Both the position numbers and the translations under genes were made by a program. A stretch of DNA of 64,000 bases from Taudactylus pleione (lineage: Eukaryota > Chordata > Amphibia > Anura > Myobatrachidae), in NCBI GenBank assembly GCA_031769625.1, contig JAUIMM010000003.1:1195001-1259000 (forward strand), in the 5' to 3' direction. The stretch's first letter is position 1. Every line of letters starts with the position of its first letter. Of this stretch, positions 40,980 through 52,609 are shown piece by piece. Under the pieces are notes generated by a model that was not told where the DNA came from, searched no databases, and worked only from the letters and a program-made list of their open reading frames with translations.

Positions 40980-41366
40980 GTCTCACTGTCCACCATCAAA
41001 TTAAAGCTTATACAAGTGTTATTAATGTCACCGTCGGGCAGTCTGTTCTCCTGCCGGTGACCTACACCTTAAGCCCACAGTCCTCTATGTACACAATTGA
41101 ATGGATTACCGAGGACAGGGCAGTTTTGTATCACAAGGTAACAAACTGCAGCACCAACCCTCAAGGATTTCCCACATGGAGCAGAGGAAAAACCACCGTA
41201 TACCCAATGTATGAAGGGCGAGTGGAATTCTACACCCTGAACGCATCTCTGTTACTTTATGATCCTCAGATTAATGACAGTGGGATTTACACCATTATAT
41301 TCTCCACTGCGTATAGTACAAGTAAGAAGGACATCAGTGTGTGGGTCCAGGCATCGCTGTCCTCTG
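40980..41366 (+). CDS. Gene B V-type Ig exon, copy 1
   Basis: Acceptor (T)16CAG ends at 40979 and donor CTCTG|GTACGT starts at 41367. The exon is 387 bases, phase 1 on both sides, open throughout. The domain has the V-set landmarks VTVGQSVLLPVTY (B strand), YTIEWITEDRAVLYH (C strand with the core Trp), YEGRVEFYTLNASLLLYDP (D/E strands) and INDSGIYTIIFS (F strand). The two canonical B- and F-strand cysteines are replaced by Pro and Thr. This is seen in the V domains of the CD2/SLAM/HEPACAM group, which bind Ig-family ligands at cell contacts. Four N-glycosylation sequons are visible. The rest of the protein is not identified in the window. Confidence 0.75.
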
Positions 41367-41796
41367 GTACGTACACCCCGCCGTCTGCAGGTAACCACTT
41401 TCTGATGTATTATTAACTAATTAGCCGCAGCGACTGCTAGTATTGTACCTTGTTGCAGCAATGTTGCAATGTTCTGCAGGAAAATAAAACCCAATGCTGT
41501 AGAAACACTTTAAATGGTGATTTTGAATCATTGGGGTCAGAAAGGATTTTTAAATATCATTGTGGTATAAAACATGAACATTTCCTGTAAATTCTTTCTG
41601 GATTTCCTGGGCCTGATTCAGAGGTGGCTGCAGCGGCGTTCTTTGCGCAGTTGAGCGATTATTCACTACTGCGTAAAAGTCATGTAAACCCCTACGGCGC
41701 ATGCCTTCCCCGGAGTGTACGCGAAGTCCACCGCTGTGTAAGGAGGCGCAGGCACTAGTACCGGCGAGGCAAAACCATAGGCGTGCCTCCGAGGTA

Positions 41797-43082
41797 GAAT
41801 AAATACAGAAAAGACTTGCGCTGCTGATGTATAATAGATCACTGTTTATTAATAAATTCCAAAGTGGAATACCAAATTATAAAATGCACAATAAAATATA
41901 TGTGATGAAAAATATAAGTGATGGAGTGTGTAATGAAATGAATCAAAATAAACAGATATACAATTTCAAAATAAAACCATGACATGAAACAATGTAACGT
42001 TTCTTAAAAAAGAAAAAAACAGCTGGTAACTAAAAAATTGGAGTTCCTTATGATTAGGAAATGGGCCTGCTTGGCACAACAGAGTCTATTAGGATATGGA
42101 GGTGATCCATAAATAAGGGTGCAAATCCTCAATACGCACGCTGTAAGTAACCTCCGTATATGAGTACAAAAAAGCAAATAATGGAGGATATCTTAGAAGG
42201 TAATAGGCCCCCTTAGCACAACATAGTCAGTTGGAAGTTTAGAATATATTCCCTGTAATAGGGCACAGTTCCTCAGTTAGTACACGGAATGTTCACGTTG
42301 GTATATCAAATGGTGAGTGTGTAATCACAGTGAGGAGGATAGAACTTGAATAATTACCTACATCAGGCAAAAACTTCAGTAAGTATGTATGTGGTCCCGT
42401 AAATAATGGACAGGAAACAACTCACAGTTAGATGAATAAGTCCTGGAGTGGAGGTGTAGCCGTGTATCCCCGGTATTCAGCACGGACTTGTAAATTCTGC
42501 GCTGTAGATGAAGCGCGTGTAATGACAGACGGCTGTGGAATGATGCACTAGATCTATCCGAGCATCCTCGGAGATCAGTGAATGTTGGAACAACCGTGCT
42601 GGAGTCCGGTGTGGGTCCAGAAGGAACAATTGGATGACGTGGTTCAAGGTGAACAGATGCGGTCTCCGCTAGCAGGACCAAAGGTCTCCCGCTAATCTCC
42701 ACAGCACAGGTGTAAGACAGGGAAGCCGGCAATAATAGCTGGAACAGCCGTACACTCCGGTCTCCCTGGATGTAGACAAAAGTGGTCTCCGCAAAGGGAC
42801 CAAGGTTATCCTCTTGTCTCCACTGCACAGGTGCAATAAATGTAGGCCGGCAGAGGTAGCTGGAACGGCCGGACACTCCGGTGTCTCTTAAGGTCAGAAG
42901 TCCAAGAAGCCCTTAACGCGTTTCGTCACGCTCACGTGACTTTCTCAAAAGGTGTGGCTTCAAACCTTAGATGCTTCCTATATATAGATCCCATTAAGTA
43001 GTATCAGGTGTGGGAATTAATCAAGACAGAGGTAATAGTTCTTTTTAAAGGAGCATGAGGTAATAATTGCATGTTGAGCAGT
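41797..43082 (-). repeat. Left inverted terminal repeat of the second Penelope-like element
   Basis: Complement of about 45170-46453. The minus-strand 166-codon open frame at 42376-42876 mirrors 45375-45875 with only a few residue differences and starts at a non-ATG codon. I regard it as a property of the repeat, although its conservation is noted under findings. The hammerhead-like motif is at 42913-42950. Confidence 0.85.
42913..42950 (-). ncRNA. Hammerhead-like motif, left repeat of second Penelope-like element
   Basis: Minus strand: TTTTGAGAAAGTCACGTGAG then CGTGACGAAACGCGTTAA. GTCACG/CGTGAC form a 6-bp stem II, then GAAA and CGCGTT. The core reads TTTGAGA where CUGAUGA is canonical, so it is probably impaired. 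Confidence 0.4.
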
Positions 43083-43089
43083 CCACACC

Positions 43090-44444
43090 ATAAAGTGAGT
43101 GAGGCAGTGAGAAAACGTTTGGAATGTTCTTTAGATGTGACGGAGGGACTCAGTGAATTTATTTTGGATTCTATTGAGTTTATATTATCACATAATTATT
43201 TTATTTTTAATCACGTTTATTATTTACAAACACTCGGCACGGCGATGGGGACGAGGTTCGCGCCCAGCTTCACCAACATTTATATGGGCGCGTTCGAGGA
43301 TGCGCACATTTGGGGGGGGAGCTTGGGCGTGGACCTCGTCCTCTATGGCCGGTATATAGACGATTTATTTTTTATTTTTGATGGTGATACACATGATTTT
43401 TGTTCACGGTTCACTGACACACTTAATAGCAATGAGTTTAATTTGAAATTCACTACCTGTGTACACAAAGAAAATATTTTGTTTCTTGATATTTCACTGT
43501 CCATAGAAAATGATGCCATCATATCTAGAACCTTCAGAAAAGAAGTAGATAACTTTAATTTTCTACATTTCAAAAGCTCACATCATAGACCCTGGATTAA
43601 CAGCATACCCCGGGGGCAATTAAGACGCATCCGCAGAAATTGCACTAATAATGACATCTGTGAAGAACAGGCAGGAGAGCTATATGATAGTTTTAGATCT
43701 AAAGGATATCCGTTATCCCTTTTAGATACAGCACTTAAGGAAACCAGGGATCTCAATAGAGACGACTTACTACAATATAAGAGTAAAAAGTCTACTTTTA
43801 ATGTAGACCAACCTATCTTTATCTCTAAGTACAACATTGCGTCCAGCAAGATAAAGAATATAATAACAATGAATCATAGTATACTTCAAACAGATAATAT
43901 ACTCAATTCTTGTCTCTCAAATAAACCCTCAGTTGTGTTTAAAAAATCGGATAATCTTAAAGATCGATTAACACAAAGCTTTTTTATAGATAAAAGGAAT
44001 CCCTCAACAACTGCCATGCCCCTACATTTATCTTGGCTTCCAAACAATGTAAAAGGTTGCTATAAATGTGGGTCAACAAAATGTATAACATTTGAGATAC
44101 AGTCGCATATTAACTGCAAGTCAACATTTGTTATATATGTGCTGATCTGTAAATGCCAATTAATGTATATAGGTAGAACATCACGTTGCCTCAAAACAAG
44201 ATTCCTTGAGTATAGAAGGAACATTATAAAGGGTCTTTGTACTCATGGGCTCTCCAGACATTTTGTAAACCTTCATGGCAATAATCCACATGGACTATCT
44301 TTGGTAGGAATAGAATGGATCAAACCCACCTCCCGTGGAGGTGACAGATTCAAACTATTATGTACCAGGGAAAATTTCTGGATACATAAGCTTAGGACCC
44401 TCGTTCCCGAGGGACTAAATGAATGTATAGAATTTGACCCGTAA
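43090..44444 (+). CDS. Penelope-like reverse transcriptase (partial) with GIY-YIG endonuclease
   Basis: An uninterrupted frame of about 450 codons ending TAA at 44442-44444. The upstream limit is uncertain because the frame runs into the inverted repeat. RT palm: FILSHNYFIFNHVYY, GTAMGTRFAPSFTNIYMGAF and the active site YGRYIDDLFFIF. The thumb and linker (PRGQLRRIRRNCTNNDIC) follow, then a Cys pair (YKCGSTKC) and the GIY-YIG core (FVIYVLICKCQLMYIGRTSR), ending LRTLVPEGLNECIEFDP. The RT fingers with the first catalytic aspartate are missing, so the element is 5'-truncated and cannot act alone. The absence of stops in the remainder suggests recent insertion. Confidence 0.85.
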
Positions 44445-45169
44445 TATGGAGCCAAGCCAATGTAGATTTGTTTAAGTTATCCGTGGATCTGTTCCTATCA
44501 CTCTATCAGGAGAAATTATGCAATGTTCTTTTTTGTAGTTTTTTCTTTTATGAGTGCAGATTTTTTATTTGATTTTTTTCTTATTCTTCTCTCATTTTTC
44601 TTATCTATTTATTCCTTTATATATAATTATTTTAACATATTTTTCTATGTGCATTGATTTGATGCACTCTCCCCATTAGATACATGTATGACATACCTGA
44701 GGTTCAATATAACTTCATTATGTCTATCATCTATCGTAATCACTGTAGGGATACGACCATACTATATAGTTATTGTGGATTAATAGGATTCAATTTAATT
44801 AACTATGCTAGATTTTAAGATAAGTTTTTGGTCTCATTATACTATGCAATAGATATCTTTTATGATTTTTATCTCTATTTTTTATCTTTTTTCTGATATT
44901 TGAGACTATGGTCTTGTTATCTATTTTTCTCCTTTATATATTTTTTTCTTATGTTTATCTTTATTAATACTCTATTCATTATACCCCCCTATATTATTAT
45001 ATTGTTGTATTATTTATATATGTCTATCTGTCTAGATGTGTATATAATAATTTTTGATATGATTAGTTTTTAGAATAATTATTTTTATTTTAGTTATTTT
45101 TATTTTTTTGGTAGTCAATATATTTAAATAATTATATATAAACTTTTTTATTACAATAACAGTTTGTGA

Positions 45170-46453
45170 CTGCTCAACATGCAATTATTACCTCATGCTC
45201 CTTTAAAAAGAACTATTACCTCTGTCTTGATTAATTCCCACACCTGATACTACTTAATGGGATCTGTATATAGGAAGCATCTAAGGTTTGAAGCCACACC
45301 TTTTGAGAAAGTCACGTGAGCGTGACGAAACGCGTTAAGGGCTTCTTGGACTTCTGACCTTTAGAAACACCGGAGTGTCCGGCCGTTCCAGCTACCTCTA
45401 CCGGCCTACATTTATTGCACCTGTGCAGTGGAGACAAGAGGATAATCTTGGTCCCTTTGCGGAGACCACTTTTGTCTACATCCAGGGAGACCGGAGTGTC
45501 CAGCTGTTCCAGCTATTATTGCCGGCTTCCCTGTCTTACACCTGTGCTGTGGAGATTAGCGGGAGACCTTTGGTCCTGCTAGCGGAGACCGCATCTGTTC
45601 ACCTTGAACCACGTCATCCAATTGTTCCGTCTGGACCCACACCGGACTCCAGCACAGTTGTTCCAACATTCACTGATCTCCGAGGACGCTCGGATAGATC
45701 TAGTGCATCATTCCACAGCCGTCTGTCATTACACGCGCTTCATCTACAGCGCAGAATTTACAAGTCTGTGCTGAATACCGGGGATACACGGCTATACCTC
45801 CACTCCAGGACTTATTCATCTAACTGTGAGTTGTTTCCTGTCCATTATCTACGGGACCACATACATACTTACTGAAGTTTTTGCCTGATGTAGGTAATTA
45901 TTCAAGTTCTATCCTCCTCACTGTGATTACACACTCACCATTTGATATACTAACGTGAACATTCCGTGTACTAACTGAGGAACTGTGCCCTATTACAGGG
46001 AATATATTCTAAACTTCCAACTGACTATGTTGTGCTAAGGGGGCCTATTACCTTCTAAGATATCCTCCATTATTTGCTTTTTTGTACTCATATACGGAGG
46101 TTACTTACAGCGTGCGTATTGAGGATTTGCACCTTTATTTAGGGATCACCTCCATATCCTAATAGACTCTGTTGTGCCAAGCAGGCCCATTTCCTAATCA
46201 TAAGGAACTCCAATTTTTTAGTTACCAGCTGTTTTTTTCTTTTTTAAGAAACGTTACATTGTTTCATGTCATGGTTTTATTTTGAAATTGTATATCTGTT
46301 TATTTTGATTCATTTCATTACACACTCCATCACTTATATTTTTCATCACATATATTTTATTGTGCATTTTATACTTTGGTATTCCACTTTGGAATTTATT
46401 AATAACCAGTGATCTATTATACATCAGCAGCGCAAGTCTTTTCTGTATTTATT
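45170..46453 (+). repeat. Right inverted terminal repeat of the second Penelope-like element
   Basis: Complement of 41797-43082. It starts TGACTGCTCAACATGCAATT and ends ATTTATTC. The hammerhead-like motif is at 45301-45336 and an open frame of 166 codons lies at 45375-45875. The AT-rich stretch 44445-45169 before it is the element's own 3' part and holds no ORF. Confidence 0.85.
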
Positions 46454-46591
46454 CTGGCTCTGTTTTTTGGGAACCTTCACAGTAGGTTTCTTTGGACCTG
46501 CAGCGCTGAGGACATATATATCACTGATTATTACTATACATCTGGACTCTCTTAAAGCGCCTTGTACTTTGTTGTTTGTGCCTCCGAGGTA

Positions 46592-47104
46592 GCCTGAAGT
46601 GAGCGCAACACCAAAGGCAGCCTCATGGGCGTATCAGTGAACACATGTAAAGTGTAAATGAGGTCCGACCTTGGTAAGATTACTTTTAAAACTGAACTGC
46701 CACCTATGATTGACATCTGCACCGTTACTGGGGGTGTCGCCCGATGCCACCATTCATGGCTCCGCTGCCCCGGTGCGTCTGTCTCAGGGTTCTGGGGAAC
46801 TCACCTGGCACCCAGCTCCCCTCTTCTGTGATATTGTGATATCATGATATTATATTGGAAGGGGGGTGGGGGGAGATTCCTGACAGGTTTTCCCTCTTGT
46901 TAGAGCCCCCTTGTCGACAGAATTACGGAGTTGGCTGGAAGGGTATATACACCTGGTTTTAGATGCATTGTGCACCAAGGACAGGGCTGGTGCAAATTGA
47001 TGATGACTGCTATCAGGCTATGGCTATGTCCTCTATAGAGGTTGGACAAGCCTCTGTGGTGGCTGGACACACCCATTAAGCATGGACCTCTACCAGGGCC
47101 GGAT
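46592..47104. other. Rest of segmental duplication copy A
   Basis: Matches 62949-63506. Includes GGGGGTGTCGCCCGATGCC and a TATTGTGATATCATGATATT palindrome near 46833. No coding sequence recognised. Confidence 0.5.
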
Positions 47105-47108
47105 TAAG

Positions 47109-47574
47109 GGCCCGATGCAGACCCGCTCGCGAGTGCTAGGCGCTCGCAAGCTGGTCGATGGTGGCCCAGTGCGCATGCGGGCAAACCGTCGCTCTGGGTC
47201 TCGAACCAAAGAGGGCGTGCTGTCGATGTTGAGTGACAGCATGCCCCCTTTGGTGGGCAGGCCAGGGGAGTGGCTGCCCAAACGGAGGCGTTCCCATGTG
47301 AACGCCTCCGTTTGGCGCGGCCCCACTGACAACATGAGTGATGTCAGTGGGAGAGATTTCGGCTCTGTGAGAGCCGAAATCTCTCTGTGGCTTGCGGCAA
47401 CGAGACCTTATCACAAGGGTCTCGTTGCAAGACCATCTAACTGGCCGCTCGCTATAGCTGTGGGTGGTTACCCACAGCTATGCGAGCGGCCAGGAGGCCG
47501 CTCTAAAAAACAAGAAGGCCGGCCCTGATTCAGAGCGAGCGCTCTGTCAGAGTGTCCGGCTCTGAATCAGGGCC
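47109..47574. mobile_element. Hairpin-rich MITE inserted in copy A only
   Basis: Starts GGCCCGATGCAGACCCGCTC and ends CTCTGAATCAGGGCC, flanked by TAAG on both sides (47105-47108, 47575-47578). Copy B at 63501-63512 has the empty site GGATTAAGTTCTGCTGGG. Internal stems include GTTGAGTGACAGCATGCCC, CACTGACAACATGAGTGATGTCAGTG and TAGCTGTGGGTGGTTACCCACAGCTA. Confidence 0.8.
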
Positions 47575-47635
47575 TAAGTTCTGCTGGGGTCCCTATTAAA
47601 AAATAAATAAAATAAAATATATCTATATATACACA

Positions 47636-47870
47636 GCGGATGTCAGTAGGGCTGCCCTCAAACGGCAGGCGTTCCTTTGGGAACGCCTCCGTTTGGCCAG
47701 CCACCCCCCCCTCCCCGCCTACAAAATGGGGCGAGCTGTCGATCAACATCGACAGCCGCCCCGATTTGTGCGAGCTCCAGAGCGAGTGATTTCTCGCTCG
47801 CTCCAGGGTCGCGCGTGCGCACTGCCCAGCCATCGACCCGGTTGTGAGGGGGTCTGAATTAGGCCCACAG
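47636..47870. mobile_element. Partial hairpin-rich MITE, right part
   Basis: Related stems (GGCGTTCCTTTGGGAACGCC, GAGCTGTCGATCAACATCGACAGC) and the terminal GGGTCTGAATTAGGCCC mark a left-truncated member of the family, directly after the duplicated segment ends. Confidence 0.55.
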
Positions 47871-47879
47871 TACAGGAAC

Positions 47880-48690
47880 AAGTGCGATTGACTTGCTGTC
47901 ACAAGTCTCCAGCTACCGCCATCCTACCCATGGTGGTAGAAAGCTTATCCGGGCCCGGGTAATTTCAGGGGGTGTGGCCTAATGTAAGGAGGTGTGGTCA
48001 CACCTCCTTGTGTGGCCACACCTTCTTCCAAAACAGATTTAAACAAGAAAAACAGTATCTGCAGCATTGCGAAGCCCCAACAGGGGCAGATCCCATCAGT
48101 TTCAGGCAGAGGAGACTGCTGCAGCGATCTGCGGTAGCAGTAGCAACCTCCCTGTACTTACTGCGCTGCTGCCTCTGACAGGACTAGGAGCGGGGAGGGG
48201 GGTGGGGCAGCAGACCTGGGCCATGTCCATCAGGCCCCTCCAGCAAGCCCAGGCCCAGTTACTCAGTACCTGTTTCCCCCCCCTCTAAGCGCCCCTGGTC
48301 ATGCCCACTATGGCATCAGAATTCCTTTTCCAGCAGACCCATATGGTTTTGTTGCTCTAAGGGGCAGGTAAGTGACTCTCTTACAGACTTAAAGGAGAAA
48401 GTGACATCACCCAAATTCATTACAGCATGCACCCGACATCCATTCACAGTGGCCACAGCGCTTGGGGGCTCCTCGGCATGTCCGTAAGTGCCGGGCACGC
48501 GCCCAAGAGTGACGAAAAGGGTGTGCATCATAAAGACACGCCCCCATTTTTAGTTGACCACACCCCCTTTTCAGATGCGCACACCTTCCGGCGCGCGCAG
48601 AAGTGCCCTTGCTCTAGGTACGGCGCCCTGCCTGCCGCCGGACCTACAGTGAGCACTAAATACCCAAGCAGAGGTGATTACAGTATGAGG
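47880..48690. other. Unassigned sequence with small palindromes
   Basis: Contains AAGGAGGTGTGGTCACACCTCCTT (47978-48005, a perfect palindrome) and GC-rich stretches. Short frames lack recognisable domains. Confidence 0.35.
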
Positions 48691-48694
48691 GGAT

Positions 48695-49060
48695 GTATCA
48701 AACCTTGGAGAGAGATACAGTGGAGAGAGCTAAAGGAACGCATTTATCAACGAGTTTTATCATTCACAACGAGTAATAAAACTTGTTGCGTATGATAAAT
48801 GATGCTCCAGCCAATCAGCTCCCAACTGTCATCCGTTTGAAAAATTACAGTTGGGAGCTGTTTGGCAGCACAAGTTATCACATGTAAAGAGTTTTATCCC
48901 TCGTTGTGAATGATAAAACTCCTTGATAAATAAGGCCCAAAGTACCAACCAGTCAGCTCCTACCTGTCACGTTACAGGCTGTGTTTGAAAAATGAGTTAG
49001 GAGCTGATTGGTTGGTACCTTATCTCTCTCCACTATATCACTCTCGAAGGTTTGATTGAT
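48695..49060. mobile_element. Palindromic MITE pair (AGGAGCTGATTGG family)
   Basis: Two nested fold-backs: AACGAGTTTTATCATTCACAACGAG with its complement near 48890-48920, and CAACCAGTCAGCTCCTACCTG with CAGGTTAGGAGCTGATTGG-type sequence around ACAGGCTGTGTTTG. Confidence 0.6.
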
Positions 49061-49317
49061 CACCCGCTGAATATTTATACTATAGTTATAAGGTGTTCAG
49101 ATATCCTGCAGTATAGTGTAGAAGGTCATCATTTTCACAGAGATTATTATAAAAAGAGGCGTTTTTATTTCTATAACTGTACAAATGGCGTACACAAATG
49201 AGAGAGAGTAGTTTGCAGGGAATCGGTATGTAATACCGACAGAGGGGATCAAGGCGGTCAGAATCCTGAGGCATGGATCCCGACAGGGTTAACATACAGA
49301 CACTTGATGGTCGGTAT

Positions 49318-49600
49318 GCTAACCCTCCCCCCCTACTGCCTGTACCTAACCTCCCCCCTACTGCCTAAACCTAATCTCCTCCGCCCCGTAACCTAAACCT
49401 AACCCTCCCACCTTAGTGCCTAACCCTGACCCCTAAACCTAACCCCCCCTCCAACCCGCTACTTGCCTTCGGCATCCCAGTGGTCAGGAGGCTGGCGCCG
49501 GTATTCTGACCGGCGCCAGTATTCTGATGCCAGTATTGTAAGCGTCGGCATCCCGTCCACCGGGATGCCAAACGCATACTGTTTGCAGGAAGTGGTGGCG
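49318..49600. repeat. CCTAACCC-type minisatellite block 4 with companion palindromes
   Basis: CTAACCTCCCCCC, CTAAACCTAACCC phrases, followed by GGCGCCGGTATTCTGACCGGCGCC and CATCCCGTCCACCGGGATG stems. Preceded (49225-49317) by CGGTATG/CATACCG-rich sequence. Confidence 0.55.
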
Positions 49601-49609
49601 TTTATTTTG

Positions 49610-51430
49610 GATGTCACATTAACCCTGCGTCGGACGCAGCTGGCCTGACGGGCGCCACAAAGTTGTTCTCGCTCACCTCTCCGCCGCAAGGGGGGCCAGG
49701 GGCCTGCCCCTCCTAGTACCTTCCTATCTCTAGATGCTGTTTGAAACCCCCCCTAGTCAGTTTTTCCGCTGCCTGTGTGGAGTGCAGCAGTGACCTTCCT
49801 GGCCTCTCAGGCTCATTGCGCCCAAACTCGTCCGACTTTTGAAGGTACGTTTTTCTTTTTATTTTCTCACAATTTGGTGTATTTTGCTCATTTTATAAAA
49901 TGAAAATTACAAAGGTTGTGGGTATTTTGCGGAAATATGTAGTGTGACACAGTCAGGGTAATAGTCCCTCTCCTGGGGTAGATGGACTACCTCTTTACAC
50001 ACACAGCAGCCGTAGAAACAGGATACAAGTCTATATTGTGCCAAATGAATGTAAACATAAACAAAACATAAACATAAGTCCTAGCCCAGCTGGGCACTAG
50101 CTACACAGCAGATTCCCTCTCTATAATGATGGTAGGGCCTATTGCCCTCACCATCAAAAAAACACGTGCACAGTACTTACAAGGAAAGTAACCAAGTGTC
50201 TCTGAACAGGCTAGTCTGCCTGTTCTCCCAGGTGTGAGACACTCAGCCACAAACAAACCCAGCTTAAATCAGCCAGTTCCAGGTGGAAGCCCTAATGAGC
50301 CTGCTACCAGGCTGAAAGGCCCAAAACCTGGAGTGGCCTGTGGATGGAGCCCTCCCTCGCCTCACATCCACGCCCCCAGGACCCAAACCGGCTTTTCTCT
50401 AAAGCCGACATTTCTAGTCTGTTTTTCACAAACAGACTTCTCCTGGGGGTTTCAGAACACATATGACAGGAACCTAGGACATACATATAAGCCATTCCAC
50501 ACTTCTCCAGTGCTTCTATCACAGTAGGTTTGTCCAGGGTGGCCTCTTCGGCACACTGCCCCTCTTAAAATTTAGTATTTTTTGTTTTACTTGCTTTAAG
50601 GTTAATAAATGTGGTTTTGTGAATCAGATTTCCATATATTCTTTCTTTGTACATCCTAATGAAGGTCACTGATCACTTTAGAATTGAGTTAATTAGGTGC
50701 TAATGTCTGGCGCACTGCGTCCGAACCTGGGAGTCCCAGGGTTAAGTAGTCATTATTTTGTGATTCAGTACTGCGTGATACTGGAGAAAACGTGCTCTGT
50801 CTTTTGTGCAAAAAAACAAGTGGGGAATGTTTCTTAGCTGAGGTGTAGCGTGTACAGATTGTGACCACAGACCACTGTCTCTGCTTAGGACTTAAGAGCA
50901 GGACTTTGGAGCAGGCTGCAGCCTTGTTCTAACCACACATTTGAACGGAAACGGTGATTTCCCCCCAGCCAACAAATTAACTGATTTGCACAGAGAGTCC
51001 TCAGGACCCCAAACAGTGCATGTTTTCCAGGTCTCCTCACAGAATCACAAGTGAAAGCATTAGCTCCACCAGTGGAACTTTTAAAATATGTCAGTGAGTA
51101 ATGACTACACCTGTGCAAAATATTCATAGTGCAGATCAGGCAACAGCGAGAATCACAATGTACGTGGCTGTACAGAAACGCTCCCATGTGTAGGTGAGAG
51201 ATAAAAGATGGAGGCAGATGTGGTATAAGATCCACAGCGTAAATTCTATTAGAAGATTGTCTTAGGTCCTGATTCTCAATTGGATGCAGTAAAGCGATTT
51301 ATTTTCATTCGCCGCACGTATCTAAGTCGCATTACGCAAGCGTCCAGATTCCGTCCACACAGAATCACGGTTGCGGTTGAGGCGCACGGGGGACGCACAA
51401 TGTTTTGAAAATGTATTGGGCCTTCCTGGG
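49610..51430. other. Unassigned region
   Basis: No recognised gene. Homopolymer and short repeat tracts only. The open frames at 50234-50527 (+) and 50885-51235 (-) have no identifiable motif. Confidence 0.3.
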
Positions 51431-51432
51431 CT

Positions 51433-52609
51433 ATGGCTAAGCGTACGCACGGAGGTGGTCGTGTTATGGGAGTGTCGCAGCAGGCGTGTAGCCATCACCT
51501 GAAGCAAGAGGTTGTGACGCGGTGGAACTCAACCCTCTATATGCTTCAGAGGATGGAGGAGCAGCAAAAGGCCATTCAAGCCTATACATCCACCTATGAC
51601 ATAGGCAAAGGAGGGCGTGACTCAAGCGCAGTGGAGAATGATTTCCGTGTTGTGCAAGGTTCTCCAGCCCTTCGAACTTGCCACACGTGAACTCAGTTCA
51701 GACACTGCCAGCTTGAGTCAGATCATTTCCCTCATCAGGCTTTTGCAGAAGCAGCTGGAGAAAGTGAAGGGGGAGCTAAGACGGAGCGATTCCGCTCGGC
51801 ATGTGGGACTTGTGGATGAAGCCCTTCATTCACTTTGCCAGGATTCCAGGGTGGTCAATCTGTTGAAATCAGACCACTAAATTTTGGCCACCGTGCTCAA
51901 TCCTAGGTTTAAAGCCTATGTGGTGTCTCTCTTTCCGGCCGACACAAGCCTGCAGAGGTGCAAACACCTGCTGGTGAAAACACTGTCAGCTGAAGCAGAA
52001 CATGACACGACAACAGCTCCTTTATTTTCTCCCGCAACTGGGGCTGCCAGGAAAAAACTTAGGTATCCTAAGCAACCCGCTGGCGGTGATGCAGGGCAGG
52101 CAGGACCAAGTTTGGACATCTGGTCCGGACTGAAGGACCTGGCAACAATTTCTGACATGTCTACTGCCGCTACATATGATACTGTCACCATTGACAGAAT
52201 GGTGGAGGATTACATCGGTGACAGCATTCAAGTAGGCATGTCAGACAGTCCATACCTGTACTGACAGGAAAAAGAGGCAATTTGGAGGCCCTTGTACAAA
52301 CTGGCTCTATTTTACCTGAGTTGCCCCCCCTCCAGTGTGTACTCCAAAAGAGTGTTTAGTGCAGCCGGGAACCTTGTCAGCGAAAGGCGTAGGAGGTTGC
52401 TTCCACAAAATGTGGAGAAGATGATGTTCATAAAAATGAATTATCAACTCTTCCAGGGAGACCAGCCTCCAGAACGTACAGAGGGACCTGTGGTGGTGGA
52501 TTCCAGCGGGGACGAGTTAATACTCTGTGAGGATGAGGATGTACACAACACTGAAGAGGGTGAGGAATCGGTGGATGAGGAGGATGAGGACGACATCTTG
52601 CCTCCGTAG
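51433..52609 (+). pseudogene. hAT-family transposase, C-terminal half (broken)
   Basis: Fragments in three frames show hAT transposase order. HHLKQEVVTRWNSTLYMLQR is the conserved region containing RWNS. LCKVLQPFELATRELSSDTASLSQIISLI, MATVLNPRFKAYVVSLF (the hAT LDPRFK box) and the dimerisation domain YLSCPPSSVYSKRVFSAAGNLVSERRRRL with LPQNVEKMMFIKMN follow. At least three frame breaks (near 51640, 51880 and 52270) and the absence of a BED finger mean it cannot work. The acidic tail (52500-52609) follows the dimerisation domain, as in many ZBED-like transposases. Confidence 0.8.

Larger units (their letters stand above)
41797..46577 (+). mobile_element. Penelope-like element with inverted terminal repeats and 14-bp target duplication
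   Basis: Inverted arms 41797-43082 and about 45170-46453 flank a central RT/endonuclease ORF. GTGCCTCCGAGGTA is duplicated at 41783-41796 and 46578-46591. The related segment at 62934 shows the uninterrupted site (GTGCCTCGGAGGTGGCC). About 120 bases beyond the right arm (46454-46577) are part of the insert but not repeated on the left. Inserted in gene B just after V exon 1. Confidence 0.85.
40297..47636. repeat. Segmental duplication copy A (with V exon 1)
   Basis: It starts at TAGGAACTCCTGTGCTCAAC and ends near TATATCTATATATACACAG. Removing the Penelope insertion (41797-46577) and the MITE (47109-47574) leaves about 2.1 kb that matches 53175-63573 without its own insertions. Identity looks high throughout. 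A 50-base stretch present in copy B (TGCCTGGAAATGGACACTGC, about 63157-63207) is missing here near 46799. Confidence 0.85.
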
